This document shows, in pieces, positions 7,768 through 15,857 of a DNA stretch of 64,000 nt. Origin of the DNA: Desulfovibrio intestinalis (GTDB lineage Bacteria > Desulfobacterota > Desulfovibrionia > Desulfovibrionales > Desulfovibrionaceae); NCBI RefSeq assembly GCF_014202345.1, contig NZ_JACHGO010000009.1:1-64000 (forward strand). Reading direction: 5' to 3'. The first letter of the stretch is position 1. Each line of letters begins with the position of its first letter. A program made the translations under genes and the position numbers. The notes beneath the pieces were generated by a model. That model saw nothing but the letters and a program-made list of their open reading frames with translations. It was not told the DNA's origin and ran no database searches.

Positions 7768-10020
7768 ATGAAAACTAATTCCCTTCAACGCTCTTCCGAA
7801 TTAACCGATAACGACGCTGCCATGCAGTGCCTTTCTACCGGAATGGTGGAAGCGCAGTGCTACTCCGGCGTGCTGCGCAACGTCTACGACGAAATATATC
7901 TGCTTGATTTTGAAAAAGATGAGGCTCGTGAACTGTACCGGGGCAGCGACATATTCATACCGCCCTCGGGTACCAGATCGCTGGCAAATCTCTTTTCCGA
8001 GGCTGAAAAAGATCTCGTGCATCCCGACGACACCGAGGCCATGCTGCGTTTCTGGCACCCTATGGTCCGGCACGAATTTGAAGAGCATGGCCAGCCCTTT
8101 ACCACGCTTGATCTGCGCAGAAAAGGCCGCAATATGCAGTACCGCTGGGTGCGCATTACGGCTTTTCCCATCCGGCAGCCCGGCATGGATCATAGCGTGT
8201 ATCTCGTCTGCGTGCAGGACGTGGATGACCTGAAACGTGCGGCCAGCATCGTGCAGGAAAATGATCTGCTCCAGCGGCAAAAGCTGGACAACCTGCGCTA
8301 CAAGGCAGTGGTGGACCACACCCGAACCCTTGTATTCGAGTGGCGGGACAACGAGCTCAACTACATCAGCCCCCGCATCGGCGAACTGCTGGCTGGCAAC
8401 TACGATGGCCGCATTCCCTTTGATGTCTGGCGTGAAGATAATGTGCTCTACACCGGAGACAGTGTAGCTTTTGACACCTGCCTTTCACGCCTTGCCCTGG
8501 GTATTCGCTCCGGCGAAATGACCATACGCCTGCGCCGCCGCGACGGACAATTCATCTGGTGCAAGATCACCTATACCTACCTGGCTGACGACGACCCAGG
8601 CGACCGCTACATCGGCACCATCAACGACGTGGACGCCGCTACCCGTACAGAACAGGCCCTGCGCCTGCGCGCCGAACTCGACCCCCTTACCGGCGCATAC
8701 AATACGCAGACATTTTTTGAAAAGGTTGAAGCCGTCCTGCGCGACCACCCTTCCGACCCCTACGCCATAGTGCGGTTCGACGTCGCGGGCTTCAAGGCCA
8801 TCAACGAGGCATTCGGCCTGGAGGAAGGCAACCGCCTGTTACGGGCCATCGCGCGCTTGGTGCGCCAACGCCTCAACACTGATAATGAAGCTTTCGCCCG
8901 CCTGAATGCCGACGTGTTCGCCGTGTGCATCACTGGCGACATGGCCAGGATACTGCACTTCATTCACTCGCTTTCACGCAGGCTTGAACATTATTCCGAC
9001 ACTTTCCGGGTCAAGATTTTCTTCGGCGTCTGCCAGGTGGAAAACCGCCGCACCCCGGCCCATGTGCTGTGCGACTGGGCCTACCTGGCGCAAAAGACCA
9101 TCAAGGGCAGCGACCTTGCGAACTACGCATTTTATGACGATGCCCTGCGTCAGCGCCTGCACGGCGAAAGCTACATCACCGACCAGATGTACAGCGCGCT
9201 GGAGCAAAAGCAGTTCAAGCTCTACCTGCAGCCCAAGGTGGAAATGTCGAGCGGGCGCATAGTCGGAGCAGAATCCCTCGTGCGCTGGCAGCATCCCCAG
9301 GACGGTCTCATCCTTCCCGGCCGCTTTGTGCCGCTTTTCGAGCGCAACGGCTTTATCGTGAGAATGGACGAATACGTCTGGGATCTCACCTGCCAGAACC
9401 TGCGCATGTGGATCGACAAGGGCTACAAGCCCATGCCGGTTTCGGTTAACGTATCCCGCCTGCACTTCAATGACGGTACGCTGACAGAAAAACTGGTGCA
9501 GCTCACAGACAAATACCGTCTGCCCCGCCACCTGCTGGAGCTGGAACTGACCGAGAGCGCTTTTTTTGATAACGAAAAAGCCCTTATCCAGAACATGTAC
9601 GGGCTTCAGGCCGAAGGCTTTATCTTCTCGATGGACGACTTCGGCACAGGCTATTCCTCACTAAGCTCCCTGCGCGACCTGCCCTTCAATATCGTCAAGC
9701 TCGACCGCACGTTCATCAGCAACGGCACAGACAATACGCGCGGGCAGATCGTGGCCCGCAACACCATTGCCCTTGCCAAAGACCTGAACATGAAAATCGT
9801 GGCCGAAGGCGTTGAAACCCTTGACCACGCTCGCTTCCTGCTATCTTGCGGCTGCAACTGCGCTCAGGGCTTCTACTATTCGCAGCCGCTGGACGAAGCC
9901 GCCTTTGAGGTCTTGTCCTTTATTCAGGAAAAAGCTTTCTGGGTTGACCCCCAGCTGGAAGAAGACGCCCGCCGCATGAACTTGCCGCTCAGCGATGAAA
10001 GCCCGTTTTACGACTTTTAA
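7768..10020 (+). CDS. PAS-PAS-GGDEF-EAL cyclic-di-GMP signalling protein
   Basis: The 750-residue cytoplasmic protein has no signal peptide or membrane span. Two PAS-like sensor domains (about residues 40-160 and 185-300) precede a GGDEF domain (305-460) and an EAL domain (475-725). The GGDEF signature is replaced by LNADVF, so cyclase activity is unlikely. The EAL domain has ESL instead of EAL but keeps the catalytic Glu and the downstream ELTES, DDFGTGYSSL and AEGVE motifs. It is therefore most likely a sensor-controlled c-di-GMP phosphodiesterase. Proximity to the flagellins would fit motility control, but that is inference. No clear Shine-Dalgarno precedes ATG 7768, so the start could lie further in. 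Confidence 0.9.
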   Translation: MKTNSLQRSSELTDNDAAMQCLSTGMVEAQCYSGVLRNVYDEIYLLDFEKDEARELYRGSDIFIPPSGTRSLANLFSEAEKDLVHPDDTEAMLRFWHPMVRHEFEEHGQPFTTLDLRRKGRNMQYRWVRITAFPIRQPGMDHSVYLVCVQDVDDLKRAASIVQENDLLQRQKLDNLRYKAVVDHTRTLVFEWRDNELNYISPRIGELLAGNYDGRIPFDVWREDNVLYTGDSVAFDTCLSRLALGIRSGEMTIRLRRRDGQFIWCKITYTYLADDDPGDRYIGTINDVDAATRTEQALRLRAELDPLTGAYNTQTFFEKVEAVLRDHPSDPYAIVRFDVAGFKAINEAFGLEEGNRLLRAIARLVRQRLNTDNEAFARLNADVFAVCITGDMARILHFIHSLSRRLEHYSDTFRVKIFFGVCQVENRRTPAHVLCDWAYLAQKTIKGSDLANYAFYDDALRQRLHGESYITDQMYSALEQKQFKLYLQPKVEMSSGRIVGAESLVRWQHPQDGLILPGRFVPLFERNGFIVRMDEYVWDLTCQNLRMWIDKGYKPMPVSVNVSRLHFNDGTLTEKLVQLTDKYRLPRHLLELELTESAFFDNEKALIQNMYGLQAEGFIFSMDDFGTGYSSLSSLRDLPFNIVKLDRTFISNGTDNTRGQIVARNTIALAKDLNMKIVAEGVETLDHARFLLSCGCNCAQGFYYSQPLDEAAFEVLSFIQEKAFWVDPQLEEDARRMNLPLSDESPFYDF

Positions 10021-10165
10021 GCAGATTGCCTTTGAAGTATTATATTCTTTAAAGCTGCCAGTCAGTCGAAAATACTATTTTCTGCTGACTCCACGCTGGG
10101 TTACGCCGCGCTGCACGCTTGTGCAGTGTTAGAGCACTTAAATTCTTTCAAAGCTACAATGCTCT
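10021..10165 (+). repeat. dispersed repeat R1, copy 2
   Basis: It starts GCAGATTGCCTTTGAAGTAT directly after the stop codon, includes CCACGCTGG and GCTGCACGCTTGTGCAG, and ends TTAGAGCACTT...CAATGCTCT. The block order matches the R1 copy near 59.2 kb. The rest of the gap to 10460 shows no gene. Confidence 0.65.
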
Positions 10166-10460
10166 GAACAACCCCGGTTCCCCGCCCGGCCCGTTCCCAA
10201 CCTGGCATCAGAGTAAGCAAAGAACGCGCGATGAAACGCGCCAGGCCGTTTTCTGCAATTTTCGAGCGGCCTTGTTGTTCACTCAAACCCGCCTATCGCC
10301 TGCCAGGTCAGGTTCCCTCCAATCAATGCAAGTAAGTGCAGCAGGATTACTGCACACAACGTCCGCCGTTTCAGCTGCAATGCCAGAACGTCGAGAACAA
10401 AGAACACACGCGTTTCTACTGCATGCCGTGCTGCATGCCGGTATAAAAAACGGTCTGCGG

Positions 10461-11030
10461 CTACATGGGCAGCCGTAGCAAACGGATGGTTTCAGGCTGT
10501 ATGTAAAGCAGTTTTTCCCGGCTTACTTCCTGTGCACGGGTCACAAAACTGTCTTTACGCACATTGAGGATGGCTTCTGCCTCATGGCTGCAGTCAAAGA
10601 GGTGCAGCACGTTATCCTTGAGGCTGTCCGCAGTTGTCCAGTGGCGGTTCACAGCCGGGCCCTCGGGCGTGATGTGGCGCAAAAAACGGAACACAAGCGC
10701 CCGGTTGCTGCCGCCATTAAGCCAATTGTCGCAGCAGTCCCACACCTGCGCCGCAGAAGGGTCCTGATCCGTGCCGAACGGCTGGCGGACATCAAGAGGA
10801 AACACACGCCCCTGTGCGCGCAACATGCCGTCTACAAGGGCACAGTAGTCCGTTTCCTGTTCCAGTACGGCCCTGAACATCTCAGGCGAAGCCGCCAGAG
10901 CCATCAGGGTTTCGTTGAGAATATCGCGCGCCTTGAGCACCCGAATACTGTGAGTAAGGCGCAGGGCGTTCAGCACGGCATAAATCGCACAAAATGTGTC
11001 CAGTTTGCCCTGATAGAAAGGTTTCAGCAT
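10461..11030 (-). CDS. putative C39-like cysteine peptidase family protein
   Basis: The start MLKPFYQGKLDTFCAIYAVLN is preceded by GGGAGG. The N-terminal Gln...Cys arrangement (YQGKLDTFCAIYA, Cys 14), with a later His in NRHWTT (about residue 136) and an acidic residue in HLFDCS, resembles the Gln-Cys-His triad of C39-like/papain-fold peptidases. The protein is 189 residues, cytoplasmic, with no signal peptide or partner ABC transporter nearby. The substrate is unknown. It could be an inactive relative; the fold assignment is by motif only. It is divergent from panC. Confidence 0.5.
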   Translation of the reverse strand: MLKPFYQGKLDTFCAIYAVLNALRLTHSIRVLKARDILNETLMALAASPEMFRAVLEQETDYCALVDGMLRAQGRVFPLDVRQPFGTDQDPSAAQVWDCCDNWLNGGSNRALVFRFLRHITPEGPAVNRHWTTADSLKDNVLHLFDCSHEAEAILNVRKDSFVTRAQEVSREKLLYIQPETIRLLRLPM

Positions 11031-11215
11031 GAGGCCTCCCGTCCCCCTTATGCCCATTGCCGACGGGTGGGTCAAGGCCGGAGCCCTGCCTGCCCCGTGG
11101 GCAGCCGATGCAGTGCGGGAGCCCACAGGGCGCACAGAGAAGGGACTTTTTCTTTACAAGGCTTCTCAGGGCGTGTATAAATGAACTCTCTTAAACTATA
11201 TCACAATACCTTGAT

Positions 11216-12061
11216 ATGCAGATATTAACAACGCCTCAGCAATTAGCGGCCCAGTGCCGCACATGGCACAAGGCCGGGGATGACATAGCCCTCGTCCCCA
11301 CCATGGGCTACTACCACGCCGGGCATGAAGACCTCATGGCCCACGCTCGCTCGCTGGGCAAGCGGCTTGTGGTAAGCCTTTTTGTTAACCCCACACAGTT
11401 TGGCCCCGATGAAGACCTGGCCGCATACCCGCGTGACTCTGAACGTGACGCGGCCATTGCCGCCAGCCACGGGGCAGACGTGCTTTTCATGCCCGAACCC
11501 GGCTCCATGTATGAGCCGGACCACGCCACCTGGGTTGAAGTGCCCGATCTTGCCAAGGGTTTGTGCGGGCAGAGCCGTCCCGTGCATTTTCGCGGCGTGT
11601 GCACTGTCGTGCTCAAGCTTTTTATGTTGAGCGCGGCGGATGTTGCCGTTTTCGGCCAGAAAGACTGGCAGCAGCAGGCCATCATCCGGCGTATGGTGCG
11701 GGATCTGAACCTGCCCGTTCGCATTGAAACGCGCCCCACCGTGCGGGAAGGCGACGGCTTGGCCCTGTCCTCACGCAATGTGTACCTTACCCCCGAAGAG
11801 CGCGCCCAGGCTCCTGAAATCAGGCAGGCTCTGCTTCACGCGCAAAGTCTGGTGGAGGAAGGCGAGACCAGTGCGTCACTGCTGCGCGAGGCTGTGCTGC
11901 GCCGATGGGCGGAGCGCCTGCCTGTAGGCCGTCTTGATTACCTCAGCATCGTGCATCCCGAATCAATGGTCCCCCTCGACAAGGTGGACGGCCCGGCCCT
12001 CATGGCCTGTGCTGTCCGTATGGGCAAGGCCCGCCTTATCGACAACATTGTTTTACGTTAG
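11216..12061 (+). CDS. panC: pantothenate synthetase (pantoate--beta-alanine ligase)
   Basis: PanC condenses pantoate with beta-alanine using ATP, the last step of vitamin B5 synthesis. The 281-residue protein has the adenylate-forming motifs PTMGYYHAGHEDLM (the HIGH-like site), FVNPTQFGPDEDL, VFGQKDWQQ and a C-terminal LSSRNVYLTPEER segment, all in family order. No Shine-Dalgarno sequence is visible before ATG 11216, unusual here; an AT-rich TATATCACAATACC stretch lies directly upstream, so a very short leader is possible. A repeat of family E starts at its stop codon. Confidence 0.96.
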   Translation: MQILTTPQQLAAQCRTWHKAGDDIALVPTMGYYHAGHEDLMAHARSLGKRLVVSLFVNPTQFGPDEDLAAYPRDSERDAAIAASHGADVLFMPEPGSMYEPDHATWVEVPDLAKGLCGQSRPVHFRGVCTVVLKLFMLSAADVAVFGQKDWQQQAIIRRMVRDLNLPVRIETRPTVREGDGLALSSRNVYLTPEERAQAPEIRQALLHAQSLVEEGETSASLLREAVLRRWAERLPVGRLDYLSIVHPESMVPLDKVDGPALMACAVRMGKARLIDNIVLR

Positions 12062-12186
12062 GGAAACGCTGATTTATTCCGTTTGGCGGCGTTGCTTCAC
12101 TTTTTTTGAAACGGTCGAGGACGGAAGAGTCCACTCTTGCTTCAAAAAAGATCGCGCCTTGCCAAACGAAATAACTGCGCGTTTCC
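12062..12186. repeat. palindromic element E, long form
   Basis: The arms GGAAACGC and GCGTTTCC bound the element. Inside lie further paired arms CGTTTGGC/GCCAAACG and TTTTTTGAA/TTCAAAAAA, giving one long interrupted hairpin. It begins at the base after the panC stop codon. A short version sits after the Kef-type gene at 48391. It occupies most of the leader region before metK. Confidence 0.7.
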
Positions 12187-12256
12187 AGAAGCTCTTTAAT
12201 CAGTGCTACGTTAGCAACTCACCGCGCCTGCGGCGCGATCCATAAAGGAGAACAGC

Positions 12257-13429
12257 ATGCAGACCAAGGGCAAATACTTCTTTACCTCCGAATCCGTCAC
12301 CGAAGGGCATCCCGACAAGGTGGCAGACCAGATTTCTGACGCCGTTCTGGACACCCTGCTTGCTCAGGACGCCGACGCCCATGTGGCCTGCGAAACGCTG
12401 GTAACCACAGGTATGGCCATTATCGCTGGCGAAATCAGCACCTCCGGTTATGCCGACCTGCCCACCGTGGTGCGCAACACCATCAAAAACATCGGCTACA
12501 GCAATTCCGACATGGGCTTTGACTGGAAGACTTGCGCCGTCATTTCCACCATCGGGCACCAGTCTCCCGACATCGCCCAGGGCGTTGTGCGCTCGAAACC
12601 CGAAGATCAGGGTGCGGGCGACCAGGGCATGATGTTCGGCTTTGCCTGCGACGAAACTGCCACCCTGATGCCTGCTCCCATTTACTGGGCGCATCAGCTT
12701 TCGCAGCAGCTCACCAAGGTGCGTAAAGACGGCATGGTGGACTTTTTCCGCCCGGACGGCAAGACCCAGGTTTCTTTTGAGTATCAGGACGGCAGGCCCG
12801 TGCGCATCAACAACGTGGTGGTTTCAACCCAGCACGCGGAGAGCGCCAGCCAGGCAGATGTGGCCGAAGCCGTGAAAAAGCACGTCATTCGCCCCATTCT
12901 TGAGCCTTCCGGCTACTTCACCGAAAAAGATTGCGAGATCTTCATCAATACCACCGGACGCTTTGTTGTGGGCGGCCCCATGGGTGACTGCGGCCTGACT
13001 GGCCGCAAAATCATTCAGGACACCTACGGCGGCAGCGGCCACCACGGCGGCGGCGCTTTCTCCGGCAAGGACCCCTCCAAGGTTGACCGTTCCGGCGCAT
13101 ACATGGGCCGCTACATCGCCAAAAACGTTGTGGCTGCTGGCCTTGCCCCGGTGTGCGAAGTGCAGATTGCCTATTGCATCGGCGTGGCCCAGCCCGTCAG
13201 CGTGCTTGTGTCCTCGCAGGGCACCAGCGAAGTTCCTGACGAAATCCTGACCAAGGCCGTGCGCGAAGTCTTTGACCTGCGCCCCTACTTCATCAGCAAG
13301 CGCCTTGATCTCAAGCGCCCCATTTACCAGAAGACCTCCTGCTACGGCCACTTTGGCCGCGAGCTGCCCGAGTTCACCTGGGAAGCCACCGACGCTGTGG
13401 CTGATCTGCGTACCGCCGCCAAAGTGTAG
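12257..13429 (+). CDS. metK: S-adenosylmethionine synthase
   Basis: MetK makes SAM from methionine and ATP. ATG 12257 follows AAGGAGAACAGC. The 390-residue protein shows the canonical blocks [16 protein letters not shown] (residues about 15-30), [12 protein letters not shown], and the C-terminal [16 protein letters not shown] loop with the catalytic Lys/Asp residues, at the length usual for bacterial MetK. No SAM riboswitch of a class I recognise is visible upstream; the leader is instead occupied by element E. A strong terminator follows, so it is probably monocistronic. Confidence 0.98.
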   Translation: MQTKGKYFFTSESVTEGHPDKVADQISDAVLDTLLAQDADAHVACETLVTTGMAIIAGEISTSGYADLPTVVRNTIKNIGYSNSDMGFDWKTCAVISTIGHQSPDIAQGVVRSKPEDQGAGDQGMMFGFACDETATLMPAPIYWAHQLSQQLTKVRKDGMVDFFRPDGKTQVSFEYQDGRPVRINNVVVSTQHAESASQADVAEAVKKHVIRPILEPSGYFTEKDCEIFINTTGRFVVGGPMGDCGLTGRKIIQDTYGGSGHHGGGAFSGKDPSKVDRSGAYMGRYIAKNVVAAGLAPVCEVQIAYCIGVAQPVSVLVSSQGTSEVPDEILTKAVREVFDLRPYFISKRLDLKRPIYQKTSCYGHFGRELPEFTWEATDAVADLRTAAKV

Positions 13430-13454
13430 TAGCGCTGCGCGCGTTAGCATATCT

Positions 13455-13490
13455 GGAGTGGAGAGGTGTCATGCCTCTCCACTCCTTTTT
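13455..13490 (+). terminator. metK terminator
   Basis: The perfect 12-bp stem GGAGTGGAGAGG/CCTCTCCACTCC is followed by TTTTTTATT. Confidence 0.95.
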
Positions 13491-13507
13491 TATTCAAAAA
13501 ATGGTGA

Positions 13508-13980
13508 AGAATGGTGTCGCTTTTATAAAACCATTTGTACCCTGCGGGTACGGCAGCTTTTCTTCTCTTTAGTTCTGCCGCCTGCGCGGCGCACGGCAAG
13601 GCGGGAATGCCTGCGGGCGCAGTAGAAGAATGGGGCCGCTTTTATAAAACCATTTGTACCCTGCGGGTACGACAGTTTTTCTTTTCTTGAGTTCTGCCGC
13701 CTGCGCGGCGCGCGGCAAGGCGGGGCCGGTTATGGGGCTTCGCCCCCTTCTCGGCCCCCCTTGCATCCCCCCCGAAGCACCCCCTGTTCTACCCTGACCA
13801 CCAAGTATCTTTTTCGAGGGCGGCTACGCACGAACCTCGCCGACGTGTCGGCTTCAGTTCTTTATAACGCCGCCCCCGGCAATGACCAGTGCTTTGCCTG
13901 AAACACTGTAACATTCCAATTACATTGATTATGCAGGTGCAGTTGTTGCCTTTGAAGTATTGTGATTACGATGGGAGAGT
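13508..13980 (+). repeat. intergenic repeat A, tandem copies A1 and A2
   Basis: A unit of about 98 bp beginning GAAGAATGG and containing ACCATTTGTACCCTGCGGGT and CTGCCGCCTGCGCGGCGC occurs twice (about 13508-13605 and 13625-13727), 120 bp apart. From the second copy onward the sequence continues for about 250 bp, with CCGACGTGTCGG and a TTGCCTTTGAAG...ATTGTGATTACGATGGGAG end. The same extended element is at 49990-50345. Reading frames across it are not maintained between copies, so it is non-coding. Confidence 0.85.
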
Positions 13981-14457
13981 GCTTCTCTGTTCACCGTAGC
14001 TCGACTGAAAATCATCAGAATTTCTTTTGTATCCGGCAATGGATGATGGCATTACGCGGCACAATTTTTTACATAAATGGGCTGCTCTCATTCCCGCCTC
14101 ACTGACCCGCCTTAAAACAACCATTCGCCTCCGCCATATCCGTGCCTCAAAACGCACTCCCCTCACGACATATTCCGAGCTTTCGCGACTACCAAACCCT
14201 AAGCTCCAGACAGCCCCAAAGCTGACACCCAACGCAAAAGCGCCCTACGACATTCTGCGGTGGCAGGGAGATCACCGATCGAAGCGAGGAAGCCCCTGAA
14301 ACACCTACTGCGTAAATCCCCCCACCTGCCGCGCAGGCACCCCACAACGCCCCAAAACCCCACGGCTTGCCAGCCGCCCCGCCCTTACCTATACTAGCAG
14401 GATTATGGCTGCCCTTGTGGCTGGCCCGAACCATATCTTCTGTCCAGCGAGAGGTGC
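13981..14457. other. gene-free stretch with a partial B repeat
   Basis: No supported gene is visible. Around 14240-14300 a degenerate part of repeat B is recognisable (GGCAGGGAGATCACCGATCG...GAGGAAGC). The remaining sequence is featureless to inspection. Confidence 0.5.
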
Positions 14458-14460
14458 ATG

Positions 14461-15555
14461 ATGGCCGGAAACACCTTTGGGCGCGCCTTGCGCCTGACCA
14501 CTTTTGGCGAGTCCCATGGCCCCGGCCTTGGCGGCATCATTGACGGCTGCCCCGCTGGGCTGGAGCTTACCGAAGCCCAAATTCAGGCCGAACTGGACCG
14601 CCGCAAACCCGGTCAGGGGCCTACAGCCACCAAGCGTAAGGAATCTGACACCGTTCGTCTGCTCTCCGGCGTGCACGAAGGGCTTACTACGGGAACGGCC
14701 ATTGCCTTCTTTATCGCCAATGAAGATCAGCGTTCCCACGACTACGGCAACCTTGCGGAAATCTTCCGCCCCGGCCATGCGGACTGGGGCTATTTTCAAA
14801 AATACAATGGCCTGCGCGATCACCGTGGCGGCGGCCGCTCGTCCGGACGCGAAACTGCGGCTCGTGTGGCAGGCGGCGTTATAGCCAAAAAAATTCTGGC
14901 CCGGCGCGGCGTAAAAATTCTTGGCGGCTGTGTGGAGCTGGGCGGCGTTGCCATTCCCCATTGGGGGCTGGATATGGAAGGAGCTGCCTTACGCCCGTAT
15001 TGCGCGGCTGCGCCCTCTGTGGTCAGCCAGTGGGACACCCTTGTGGCCGAGGCCCGCAAGGCTGGCGAAACCCTTGGGGGCATCGTGCGCATTGAAGCGC
15101 GTAACGTACCCGCAGGACTTGGCGAACCCGTTTTTGACAAGCTTGAGGGCACCTTGGCCCATGCCATTATGAGCGTGGGAGCCGTTAAAGGGATAGAAAT
15201 CGGTGACGGTTTTGCCGCAGCAGCCCTTCGCGGTTCGCAAAACAACGATCCTCTGCTTCCCGCCGACGAGCCCGGTCCCGGTAAGGCCCGCTTTGCCTCA
15301 AACCACGCGGGCGGCATCCTTGGCGGTATTTCCAGCGGACAGGACATCATCCTGCGGGCGGCTGTCAAACCCATTGCCTCCATTGCCATCACGCAGAACA
15401 CCGTGGACAAAGAAGGCAATGCCGCTACTGTGCTTATTGGCGGACGGCACGACCTTGCCGCCATCCCGCGCGTAGTGCCAGTGCTGGAGGCCATGACGGC
15501 CCTTGCCCTCGCAGACGCTCTGCTTCTGCAACAACGCATGGGACTCGGCGCATGA
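14461..15555 (+). CDS. aroC: chorismate synthase
   Basis: AroC makes chorismate from EPSP with reduced FMN, ending the shikimate pathway. Two consecutive ATG codons (14458, 14461) follow GAGAGG; the second has better spacing. The protein of 364 residues has the FMN/EPSP-binding signatures TFGESHGPGLGGIIDGCPAGL, the Arg-rich DHRGGGRSSGRETAARVAGG and the C-terminal RHDLAAIPRVVPVLEAM. It overlaps the next gene by four bases (ATGA), making it the first gene of an aroC-cdd1-recD2 operon. Confidence 0.97.
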   Translation: MAGNTFGRALRLTTFGESHGPGLGGIIDGCPAGLELTEAQIQAELDRRKPGQGPTATKRKESDTVRLLSGVHEGLTTGTAIAFFIANEDQRSHDYGNLAEIFRPGHADWGYFQKYNGLRDHRGGGRSSGRETAARVAGGVIAKKILARRGVKILGGCVELGGVAIPHWGLDMEGAALRPYCAAAPSVVSQWDTLVAEARKAGETLGGIVRIEARNVPAGLGEPVFDKLEGTLAHAIMSVGAVKGIEIGDGFAAAALRGSQNNDPLLPADEPGPGKARFASNHAGGILGGISSGQDIILRAAVKPIASIAITQNTVDKEGNAATVLIGGRHDLAAIPRVVPVLEAMTALALADALLLQQRMGLGA

Positions 15556-15857
15556 AAAAGCATCCCCTGTACGGGCTGCGGTCTGTGGGGCCTGCTGCGC
15601 TGAAAGATTTTGACCTGCTGGGCGTGACCGACAAGGGCGACCTTGCCAGCCGCGACCCGCAGAAACTGTATGAAGCCTTGTGCCGCCTCAAGGGGCAGAA
15701 GGTGGATATCTGCTGCCTGGACGTCATGCACTGCGCCGTTGCGCAGGCCCGCGATCCGCATCTGCCCTCTGAACAGCGTGACTGGTTCTGGTGGTCACGC
15801 AGCCGTAAGGCATCCCCTGACGGTAAAAGCCAAGGTTCTGGAAACACGCTGTCATGA
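15552..15857 (+). CDS. Cdd1-family helix-hairpin-helix protein
   Basis: The 101-residue protein opens with LYGLRSVGPAALKDFDLLGV, a helix-hairpin-helix like those that bind DNA backbone. It continues with DICCLDVMHCAVAQARD and SEQRDWFWWSRSRK, the hallmark of the Cdd1 ('pathogenicity locus') family. It overlaps aroC upstream and recD2 downstream by ATGA, so all three are translationally coupled. The family's function is not established; a DNA-repair accessory role is inferred from the HhH domain and the helicase partner. The C terminus ends in low-complexity sequence beyond the family core. Confidence 0.8.
   Translation: MKKHPLYGLRSVGPAALKDFDLLGVTDKGDLASRDPQKLYEALCRLKGQKVDICCLDVMHCAVAQARDPHLPSEQRDWFWWSRSRKASPDGKSQGSGNTLS

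Noticed and set aside
12062..12256. SAM riboswitch before metK
   Set aside because: None of the SAM-I conserved blocks is present; the leader is the palindromic element E.
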